Assembly: GCA_035574175.1 (NCBI GenBank) | Contig: DATLZB010000033.1 | Coordinates: forward strand, 1 to 7,147 | Length of the DNA stretch: 7,147 bases | Direction: 5' to 3' | Origin: DATLZB01 sp035574175 | GTDB lineage: Bacteria; Pseudomonadota; Alphaproteobacteria; Rhizobiales; Hyphomicrobiaceae | Part shown: one piece after another, positions 1 through 5,047 of the stretch | Numbering within the stretch: the first letter of the stretch is position 1 | Layout: each line of letters begins with the position of its first letter | Translations under genes and position numbers: made by a program | The notes under the pieces: model-generated | Told to the model about the DNA's origin: nothing | The model's input: the letters and a program-made list of their open reading frames with translations, nothing else | The model's database searches: none

Positions 1-351
<351 letters not shown>

Positions 352-449
352 TGCCGGCTACTCCATCAAGAATTCATGGGTTGATTGTTGGTTGCGTTCT
401 TGGATGACCACGGCCGCACACCGGCCTGCCACCCGTTATCGGTGAGCTG

Positions 450-464
450 CGGCGGTCGTCGCCG
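450..464 (-). repeat. Short inverted repeat in the groES-groEL spacer
   Basis: CGGCG and CGCCG arms flank a 5-nt loop, giving a 5-bp GC stem in the RNA between groES and groEL. No T-run follows on the minus strand, so it does not look like an intrinsic terminator. A role in mRNA processing or stability is conjecture. Confidence 0.35.
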
Positions 465-469
465 GGGGC

Positions 470-490
470 GCTTTCGGGATCAGCCCGAGC
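470..490 (-). repeat. Inverted repeat just downstream of the groES stop
   Basis: A 5-bp stem (TCGGG at 474-478, CCCGA at 484-488) with a 5-nt loop is extended by an outer GC/GC pair across a two-base bulge. It starts about 22 nt after the groES stop on the minus strand. There is no T-run, so full termination before groEL is unlikely. The position suits a processing or 3'-stabilising hairpin of the groES message. Confidence 0.4.
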
Positions 491-512
491 ATTGCGGCCC
501 ACAGGCGCCGGC

Positions 513-827
513 CTAGGCCGCGGCTCGAACGGACGCTTTTCCCTCGAGGATCCCCAGGATGTCGCTCTCCTTCATGATCAGCAGGTCCTCACCGTCGATC
601 TTGACCTCGGTGCCGGACCATTTTCCGAACAGCACGCGATCGCCCTTCTTCACGTCGAGCGGCACCAGTTTGCCGGTTTCGTCCCGCGCGCCCGGCCCCA
701 CGGCGATGATTTCGCCTTGCATCGGCTTCTCCTTTGCCGTGTCCGGGATGATGATGCCGCCGGCCGTCTTGGTATCCTCCTCAATCCGGCGCACCACCAC
801 GCGGTCATGCAGTGGACGGAACTTCAT
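513..827 (-). CDS. groES: Co-chaperonin GroES (Hsp10)
   Basis: This is the 10-kDa lid of the chaperonin; seven copies cap the GroEL ring and close the folding chamber in the cytosol. The product is 104 residues and is GroES-like along nearly all its length. It has MKFRPLHDRVVVRR at the start, the flexible loop around 17-32 with GGIII (23-27) that touches GroEL, then GEIIAVGPG (38-46), KKGDRVLFGKWSGTEV (60-75) and DLLIMKESDILGI at the end. It is about seven residues longer than E. coli GroES because of a KASVRAAA tail after the usual EG end. The ATG at 827 was chosen over an in-frame upstream ATG at 947 because a strong AGGAGG (836-841) lies 8 nt before it and the family begins here. It is first in the groES-groEL operon, under the promoter and CIRCE element at 971-1013. 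Confidence 0.97.
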   Translation of the reverse strand: MKFRPLHDRVVVRRIEEDTKTAGGIIIPDTAKEKPMQGEIIAVGPGARDETGKLVPLDVKKGDRVLFGKWSGTEVKIDGEDLLIMKESDILGILEGKASVRAAA

Positions 828-872
828 GGCCTCAACCTCCTGAAGCGACGGTCTTTTGAATTGGCTGGGAAG

Positions 873-892
873 GGCCCTCGGGGGCGAGGGCC
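873..892 (-). repeat. Hairpin in the groES 5' leader
   Basis: A perfect 8-bp GC-rich inverted repeat (GGCCCTCG / CGAGGGCC) has a 4-nt loop. It lies in the presumed untranslated leader, about 45 nt before the groES start and 32 nt from its ribosome binding site. No T-run follows, so an attenuator is not indicated. It may stabilise the 5' end or affect translation; that is inference. Confidence 0.5.
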
Positions 893-970
893 GCATCGAC
901 CGCGACCGGCATGCCTCCCCTGCGAACGGCGAAACCATGGCAGGCATGTCTGCCGCGGTCGGGCGGCAGC

Positions 971-999
971 TATATGTTCGAGCTTGTTAGCACTGTCAA
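971..999 (-). promoter_or_regulatory. groESL promoter, sigma-70-like
   Basis: On the minus strand TTGACA (994-999) is followed after exactly 17 bp by CATATA (971-976). The -35 is a perfect consensus match and the -10 a moderate one. Transcription would start near 964, giving a leader of roughly 135 nt before groES. The -35 box lies inside the CIRCE operator, so repressor binding would block polymerase directly. A heat-shock sigma factor (RpoH) reading of the same CTTG sequence is possible but less well supported. Confidence 0.7.
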
Positions 1000-1013
1000 G
1001 TGGTGAGTGCCAG
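987..1013. promoter_or_regulatory. CIRCE operator (HrcA binding site)
   Basis: The plus strand carries TTAGCACTG, a 9-nt spacer, then GAGTGCCAG. The family consensus is TTAGCACTC-N9-GAGTGCTAA, so one arm matches 8 of 9 and the other 6 of 9, with the exact spacer length. CIRCE is bound by the HrcA repressor, whose activity depends on GroE in well-studied bacteria, giving feedback control of chaperonin level. The location upstream of groES, overlapping the -35 box, is the expected one. hrcA itself is not in this window. Confidence 0.88.
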
Positions 1014-1021
1014 CGACTTGG

Positions 1022-1159
1022 TCACCGCCTTTTGGCCGGGGCCGTTGTGGCCGCCTTGCCGTCGGTCAACTGGTAGAGCTTGTAGGAGTTGTATGAGCTG
1101 CTGACAGCGATGATCACAAGCAGCGCCACCAGCCACCACTGGGGATTCCTCAGCCACAT
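1022..1159 (-). CDS. Small single-span membrane protein, unknown function
   Basis: I do not recognise a family for this 45-residue product. It starts MWLRNPQWW, has one strongly hydrophobic stretch (WWLVALLVIIAV, about residues 8-19), then a polar segment rich in Ser, Tyr and Lys and a basic end (APAKRR). This pattern suggests a single transmembrane helix; which end faces the cytosol is uncertain because both ends carry positive charge. The ATG at 1159 is supported by GGAGG (1169-1173) 9 nt upstream. An in-frame GTG at 1276 would add 39 residues with no clear binding site or domain, so I prefer the short form. The stop lies 8 bp before the CIRCE element, so read-through from its promoter could run into groESL. 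A GATAAT sequence at 1203-1208 may be its -10 box. Confidence 0.6.
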   Translation of the reverse strand: MWLRNPQWWLVALLVIIAVSSSYNSYKLYQLTDGKAATTAPAKRR

Positions 1160-1202
1160 ATCGGTTTTCCTCCAACTGCGGGCAGGGCCGGCGGACCGCA
1201 GG

Positions 1203-1208
1203 ATTATC
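1203..1208 (-). promoter_or_regulatory. Possible -10 box for the small membrane gene
   Basis: GATAAT on the minus strand lies about 44 nt before the ATG at 1159 and matches TATAAT at five of six positions. No good -35 sits 16-18 bp upstream; GGTCTT is the best-spaced hexamer and is poor. Transcription would start near 1196 with a short leader containing the GGAGG site. Confidence 0.3.
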
Positions 1209-1365
1209 GGCTGGAGCCAAGACGCAAGACCGCCGCCGCGGCTCAAATCGGCCCGCTTTAACGTGTTAGAGGCCACGCGATTGGGAATTGAATGTGGCTG
1301 CGACCGCCCCCGCCGGCCCGCGCGCAGCCCTGGGGAGCACTGCTAGCAGATTGTCGACTCTGCTG

Positions 1366-1386
1366 CCAACATCTTGATTATGTTGG
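1366..1386. promoter_or_regulatory. Perfect 7+7 dyad upstream of usg, possible operator
   Basis: CCAACAT, a 7-nt spacer (CTTGATT) and ATGTTGG form a perfect inverted repeat, about 22 bp upstream of a possible usg -10 box and 68 bp before the usg start. The symmetry and spacing fit a site for a dimeric regulator, and a position next to or over the -35 region would suit repression. It is not followed by a T-run on the plus strand. No regulator can be assigned. Confidence 0.4.
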
Positions 1387-1453
1387 AACAATTCACCTGA
1401 TTCTGGGTTAGAATGCCGACTCCAGGCGAACCAACCGGGAGAAGCCAATTCGC

Positions 1454-1723
1454 ATGCCCGATCGCGACTTCGTTGCCGCTCTGAAGGGCTACAGCCTGAC
1501 GACGGCGGAAATCCTCTACCGGATGCCCGATCATCCATCCTTGCTTCAGACCTACATCTGGCAGGATTACGATCTCCATCCGCGCTTTCCCAAGCTGACC
1601 AAATTTCTCGATTTCTGGGCGGCCAAGCTCGAAGGCCGGCTCTACCGCGTGCGCGTCGCCCACAGCAAGCTGATCCGCCCCAGCGAGATCAGGTTTGTCG
1701 ACGGGCAGTTCCGCCTGCACTGA
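1454..1723 (+). CDS. usg: Usg family protein
   Basis: This 89-residue protein is a full-length member of the small alphaproteobacterial Usg family. Recognition rests on the characteristic run GYSLTTAEILYRMPDHPSLL (12-31), then QTYIWQDYDLHPRFPKL, KFLDFWAAKLEG and the end VAHSKLIRPSEIRFVDGQFRLH. The family's biochemical role is not established. The name comes from a gene between trpF and trpB in Caulobacter, which led to a tentative link with phosphoribosylanthranilate isomerase. No signal peptide or membrane span is visible, so it is probably cytosolic. The ATG at 1454 has GGGAG (1437-1441) 12 nt upstream, a little far. It is the only plus-strand gene here, no trp gene lies beside it, and its last 35 bp overlap the end of rimM on the other strand. 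Confidence 0.9.
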   Translation: MPDRDFVAALKGYSLTTAEILYRMPDHPSLLQTYIWQDYDLHPRFPKLTKFLDFWAAKLEGRLYRVRVAHSKLIRPSEIRFVDGQFRLH

Positions 1724-2252
1724 GCGTTGAGGCCGTCTCGTCCCGGGCGCTGACTTCGATTGGAAGGGCGACCGTCATCCGCCCCGCCGCGAGATCGACC
1801 CGAGGCACGAAGGCGTCCGTAAAAGGAACGAGCTCGGTCTCGCCTCCTCCGGCGAGCCGTATCTCGATGAGATCCCCCGCGCCGTAGTTCTGCACCGCGA
1901 CCACCTCGCCCATCACCTCGCCGGCAGGGGAGACTGCGAGGAGGCCGACGAGATCGGCATGATAATACTCGCCGGCCTCCGTAGCCGGCAGGCGCTCTCG
2001 GTCCACGTAGAGCCGCATGCCCTTGAGCGCCTCCGCCTCGCTGCGGCTGGCAACCCCCTCGATGCGGGCGATGACGCCCCTGCCGGTGAGGCGCCGGACG
2101 GCGATCTGGAACTGCCGGTTGCCGGTCTCGTCGTAGAGAGGGCCGTACCCCGCGATGCGTTCCGGCTCCGCCGCGTAGCTTTTGATCAGCACCTCGCCGC
2201 GGACGCCATGGGCGCCGGCGACCGCCCCAATGAGGATGCGGCGTGCTGCCAT
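1689..2252 (-). CDS. rimM: Ribosome maturation factor RimM
   Basis: RimM binds ribosomal protein S19 and helps mature the 3' (head) domain of the 30S subunit. The product is 187 residues. The N-terminal RimM domain spans about 6-85, with the hallmark GAHGVRGEV at 13-21. The C-terminal PRC-barrel domain spans about 96-167, with YYHADLVGL (96-104), NYGAGDLIEI (122-131) and LVPFTDAFVPRVD (141-153). A polar tail of about 20 residues follows. The ATG at 2252 gives the normal family start. Its purine tract (GGGGGAG) ends only 2 nt before the ATG, unusually close, so translation may be coupled to rpsP, whose stop lies 14 nt upstream. It is third in ffh-rpsP-rimM. trmD and rplS, the usual next genes, are absent; usg runs in from the opposite direction and overlaps the tail. 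Confidence 0.95.
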   Translation of the reverse strand: MAARRILIGAVAGAHGVRGEVLIKSYAAEPERIAGYGPLYDETGNRQFQIAVRRLTGRGVIARIEGVASRSEAEALKGMRLYVDRERLPATEAGEYYHADLVGLLAVSPAGEVMGEVVAVQNYGAGDLIEIRLAGGGETELVPFTDAFVPRVDLAAGRMTVALPIEVSARDETASTLSAGGTARRQT

Positions 2253-2266
2253 CGCTCCCCCGGCGG

Positions 2267-2644
2267 TTAGCCCGCGGCTTGCCCGCCGGCCGCAGCCTCG
2301 CTGGCGGCCTTCGCCTTCTCCGCCGCCGCCGCCTCCCGCTCGAGCCGCTTCTTTTTGGGCTTGGCCTTGTTGGGATTGTTGGGTGGAACGCGCTTCATCA
2401 GGCCGGCGGCGTCCAGAAAACGCACCACCCGATCGCTGGGCGTGGCGCCGACCGCGAGCCAATGCTTGGCCCGCTCGACGTTGAGTCTTACGCGCTCGGG
2501 CGAGTCCTTTGGCAGCAGCGGGTTGTAGGTGCCGATCTGCTCGATGTAGCGCCCGTCCCGAGGGGCAGCGGAGTTGGCGGCGACGATATAGTAGTAGGGC
2601 CGCTTCTTGGTGCCGCCGCGCGACAGGCGGATTCTGACTGGCAT
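2267..2644 (-). CDS. rpsP: 30S ribosomal protein S16
   Basis: S16 is a small-subunit protein that binds 16S rRNA early and stabilises the body of the 30S particle. The product is 125 residues. The conserved core (about 1-85) begins MPVRIRLSRGGTKKRPYYYI and continues with ANSAAPRDGRYIEQIGTYNP and VERAKHWLAVGATPSDRV. After about residue 92 comes a Lys/Ala-rich, low-complexity tail (KAKPKKKRLEREAAAAEK and onward) that makes it longer than the roughly 82-residue E. coli protein; such tails are usual in alphaproteobacterial S16. The ATG at 2644 matches the family N-terminus and has GGAAGG (2649-2654) just upstream. An ATG 24 bp further up is in frame but would add residues not found in S16. The gene sits 85 nt after ffh and 14 nt before rimM, in one apparent transcript. 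Confidence 0.97.
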   Translation of the reverse strand: MPVRIRLSRGGTKKRPYYYIVAANSAAPRDGRYIEQIGTYNPLLPKDSPERVRLNVERAKHWLAVGATPSDRVVRFLDAAGLMKRVPPNNPNKAKPKKKRLEREAAAAEKAKAASEAAAGGQAAG

Positions 2645-2729
2645 TGGTCCTTCCTTCTTTGCTCTCACACTTCACCGCGGCACTCGGCGTTTGCGAGCGG
2701 CAATGGCCCCTCGCCTGACGCCGGTTGCC

Positions 2730-4247
2730 TCACTTCTTCTTCCCCGGCAGGCCGGGCAGGCCCGGAAACTTCGGTGCCCCGCCAAGGCCGGGCAGACCGC
2801 CTCCCCCGCCGAGGCCCGGCAGCGTGGGCAGCTGTCCCCGCGGCAGGCCCGGCAGGCCCTTGGGCACCTCGCCCTTTCTTATCCGCTCCACCATCTCCGG
2901 CATGGGCTGCGCCATGCCGCCCCCGAACATGCGCGCCAACAGCCCCTTGTTCTTGCCCATCGCCTTCATCATGTCCGCCATCTGGCGGTGCATCTTCAAG
3001 AGCCGGTTCACCTCCTCGACCTTGGTTCCCGAGCCCGCCGCGATGCGGCGCTTGCGCTTGCCGTCGATGATCTTCGGGCTCTTGCGCTCCTTGGGCGTCA
3101 TCGAGGTGATGATGGCGTGCTGGCGCTTGAGCACCTTGTCGTCGAGCCTCGCCTCCGAGATTTGCGACTTGATCTTGCCGATGCCGGGCAACATGCCGAG
3201 CACCCCCGACATGCCGCCGATCTTCTGCATCTGCTTGAGCTGCTCGGCGAGGTCATCAAGGTCGAAGTCGCCCTTCCTCATCTTCTGGGCGATCTTCTGC
3301 GCCTTCTCCGCCTCGATGGTCTGCGCCGCCTTCTCCACCAGGCTGACGATGTCGCCCATGCCGAGGATGCGTCCGGCGATACGGCCCGGATGGAAGTCTT
3401 CGAGCGCGTCCCACTTCTCGCCGGTGCCGATCAGCTTGATCGGCTTGCCGGTGACCGCGCGCATGGAGAGCGCGGCGCCGCCGCGGCCGTCGCCGTCGAC
3501 GCGGGTCAGCACGATGCCGGTGATGCCGATGCGGGATTCGAATGCCCTAGCGGTGTTGACCGCGTCCTGGCCGGTCAGGCTGTCGGCGACGAGCAGCACC
3601 TCGTGCGGTTGGGTCGCCCTCTTAACCTCCGCCGCCTCCGCCATCAGCGCCTCGTCGATGGAAACGCGGCCGGCGGTGTCGAGGAGAACGACGTCGTAGC
3701 CGCCAAGGCGGGCGGCATCCATGGCGCGGCGCGCGATCTGCTGGGGCGTCTGCCCGGCGATGATGGGCAGCGTATCGACGCCGGTCTGCTCGCCCAACAC
3801 CTTGAGCTGCTCCTGCGCCGCCGGCCGGCGGGTGTCGAGGGAGGCCATCAGCACCCTCTTCTTCTCGCGATCGGTCAGCCGCCTGCCGATCTTGGCGCAG
3901 GTCGTGGTCTTGCCTGAGCCCTGCAGGCCGACCAGCAGGATGGCGAAGGGCGGAGCGGCGTTGAGGTCGATCGGCTCGGCGTCCGAACCCAGCACGCGCA
4001 CGAGCTCGTCGTGCACGATCTTGACCACCATCTGGCCGGGCGTGACCGACTTCACCACCTCCTGGCCGACGGCCTTCTTCTTCACCGTCTCCGTGAAGTC
4101 GCGCACCACCTCGAGGGCGACGTCGGCCTCGAGCAGCGCGCGCCGCACCTCGCGCATGGCCTCGGCCACGTCGGACTCCGCAAGCGCACCGCGCCCGGTG
4201 AGCTTGGCGAAGATGCCGGAAAGCCGGTCCGACAGGGTTTCGAACAT
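2730..4247 (-). CDS. ffh: Signal recognition particle protein Ffh (SRP54)
   Basis: Ffh is the GTPase subunit of the bacterial signal recognition particle. With 4.5S RNA it binds hydrophobic signal sequences on ribosomes and delivers them to FtsY at the inner membrane. The product is 505 residues. The helical N domain spans about 1-85. The G domain (about 100-295) carries the P-loop GLQGSGKTTTCAK (107-119), DTRRPAAQEQL (138-148), DTAGR (190-194), TRVDGDGRGGAAL (248-260, Arg where many have Lys) and GTGEK (275-279). The Met-rich M domain (about 325-440) has the RNA-binding RIAAGSGTKVEEVNRLLK (401-418). From about 462 a Gly/Leu/Pro tail with repeated LPGL units ends in KKK. The ATG at 4247 opens the canonical MFETLSDRLSG start and has GGGAG (4253-4257) 5 nt upstream. 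It is first in ffh-rpsP-rimM. Confidence 0.97.
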   Translation of the reverse strand: MFETLSDRLSGIFAKLTGRGALAESDVAEAMREVRRALLEADVALEVVRDFTETVKKKAVGQEVVKSVTPGQMVVKIVHDELVRVLGSDAEPIDLNAAPPFAILLVGLQGSGKTTTCAKIGRRLTDREKKRVLMASLDTRRPAAQEQLKVLGEQTGVDTLPIIAGQTPQQIARRAMDAARLGGYDVVLLDTAGRVSIDEALMAEAAEVKRATQPHEVLLVADSLTGQDAVNTARAFESRIGITGIVLTRVDGDGRGGAALSMRAVTGKPIKLIGTGEKWDALEDFHPGRIAGRILGMGDIVSLVEKAAQTIEAEKAQKIAQKMRKGDFDLDDLAEQLKQMQKIGGMSGVLGMLPGIGKIKSQISEARLDDKVLKRQHAIITSMTPKERKSPKIIDGKRKRRIAAGSGTKVEEVNRLLKMHRQMADMMKAMGKNKGLLARMFGGGMAQPMPEMVERIRKGEVPKGLPGLPRGQLPTLPGLGGGGGLPGLGGAPKFPGLPGLPGKKK

Positions 4248-4645
4248 CGCTGCTCCCAAAAGCCTGTGCCCTTGTTGTGGCACTCGGCCGCTGAAAACGC
4301 CAAGGCGCCCGCGGGCGAAACTCGCTGGCGGGCGGTGACCGCCGTGACCGATGCGATTTGGCGCATTCTGGTCAGGGCGGCGGCTCGTGGACTGACGGGC
4401 CTTGCTGGTCGGCGGGGACCATGCGCGAAGCAAACCTCGCTGTCAATCGGCCGCCCGCGTTCAGGTCATTTGAGAGAGGGAGGCCTCTGCCGCCTTGGTT
4501 GCTTGATGGTTGCCGCCGCACCATGCTGAGGCGACGGCAGCCGCGTGCTCAAAGCGCCCGCCACACGGCACAGGGGGTCAGAAGATCGCTGCCCAACATA
4601 CAGTGGATCAGGTTGGAGCTTGGAGCGAGCGGGCCCGGAGCCCGA
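4248..4645. other. Intergenic region and presumed ffh leader
   Basis: These 398 bases separate the trxA stop from the ffh start. I see a candidate ffh promoter at 4418-4446. Between it and ffh lies a run of GC-rich dyads: CGCCCGC (4306-4312) can pair with GCGGGCG (4328-4334), CGCCCGCGGGCG (4306-4317) is self-complementary, and GGCGG / CCGCC (4331-4343) flank a 3-nt loop. After the trxA stop a 5-bp CGGGC / GCCCG stem lies at about 4630-4644, but without a T-run. I found no convincing gene, tRNA or 4.5S RNA core here. Confidence 0.5.
4418..4446 (-). promoter_or_regulatory. Candidate promoter for ffh-rpsP-rimM
   Basis: TTGACA (4441-4446) and CATGGT (4418-4423) are separated by 17 bp on the minus strand. 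The -35 is perfect, but the -10 keeps only the A, T and final T of the consensus. Transcription would begin near 4411, leaving a leader of about 160 nt before ffh. Its placement in the only sizeable gap upstream of the ffh unit supports it; the weak -10 limits confidence. Confidence 0.4.
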
Positions 4646-4978
4646 TCAGGCCACCATCGAGCCGTTGATGAATTCTTCGATCTTCTTCTTTTGCACCAGC
4701 GCGCCTACGTGCTGCGCCGCAACCTGGCCACCCTTGAACAGGATCAGCGTCGGCATCGCCTGAATGTGATAGCGTTGAGTGATCTCGGGGTTCTGATCGA
4801 CGTCGAGTTTGGCGACCTTGACCTTGCCCTTGAGCTCGGCGGCCACCTGTTCCAACGCCGGCGCCATCGCCTTGCACGGACCGCACCACTCGGCGAAGAA
4901 ATCGACGAGGACCGGCTCGGAGGACTTCAGCACCTCCGCGTCGAAGGTCTGATCGGAGACGATGGTCGCTGCAGACAT
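4646..4978 (-). CDS. trxA: Thioredoxin
   Basis: This is the cytosolic thiol-disulphide reductant, recharged by thioredoxin reductase and used by ribonucleotide reductase and many repair enzymes. The product is 110 residues, the normal size, covering one complete thioredoxin fold. The active site is the canonical WCGPCK at 31-36. The buried Asp26 (VDFFAEWCGPC) and the cis-proline at 76 (AMPT) are present, as is the FKGG turn (81-84). There is no signal peptide. The ATG at 4978 has AAGGAGA (4986-4992) upstream with about 8 nt between GGAG and the start. addA ends 69 nt upstream on the same strand, so the two are probably co-transcribed; that gap holds a small dyad (CGTTG / CAACG, 5021-5033) but no clear promoter. 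An addA-trxA neighbourhood is common in alphaproteobacteria, which supports assignment as the main trxA. Confidence 0.96.
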   Translation of the reverse strand: MSAATIVSDQTFDAEVLKSSEPVLVDFFAEWCGPCKAMAPALEQVAAELKGKVKVAKLDVDQNPEITQRYHIQAMPTLILFKGGQVAAQHVGALVQKKKIEEFINGSMVA

Positions 4979-5047
4979 GATTGGATCTCCTTGAGAGCCG
5001 TAACCGGCCCGCTCATGAATCGTTGCCGCAACGTAGGTAGGCCGCCG

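Larger units (their letters stand above)
1160..1453. other. Divergent intergenic region between the small membrane gene and usg
   Basis: These 294 bases lie between two genes read in opposite directions, so promoters for both should be here. I see a possible -10 (GATAAT, 1203-1208, minus strand) for the small membrane gene, without a convincing -35. A possible -10 for usg (TAGAAT, 1409-1414, plus strand) has only weak -35 candidates, such as TTGGAA 20 bp upstream. A 21-bp dyad sits at 1366-1386. The stretch from about 1340 to 1415 is noticeably more AT-rich than its surroundings. I see no tRNA or convincing coding frame. Confidence 0.5.

Noticed and set aside
828..947. In-frame upstream extension of groES starting at an ATG at 947
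   Set aside because: The extra 40 residues are not part of GroES, there is no binding site before that ATG, and a near-perfect AGGAGG precedes the ATG at 827.
1160..1276. GTG-initiated 39-residue extension of the small membrane protein
   Set aside because: It lacks a good ribosome binding site and any recognisable feature, while the ATG at 1159 has GGAGG at 9 nt and the possible -10 at 1203-1208 would lie inside the extension.
1670..1692. CTGATC / GATCAG inverted repeat spanning the rimM stop as a terminator
   Set aside because: The stem is only 6 bp with an 11-nt loop, no T-run follows, and the sequence is constrained by two overlapping coding frames.
2243..3917. Long plus-strand open frames opposite rpsP and ffh (up to 436 codons)
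   Set aside because: They are antisense to strongly conserved genes, have compositions typical of GC-rich shadow frames, and match no family I recognise.
4630..4644. GC stem after trxA as an intrinsic terminator
   Set aside because: Five base pairs with no T-run on the minus strand is too weak to call.
4248..4645. Possible 4.5S SRP RNA gene (ffs) next to ffh
   Set aside because: The conserved SRP RNA core with its GGAA-type tetraloop and asymmetric loop is not seen on either strand.
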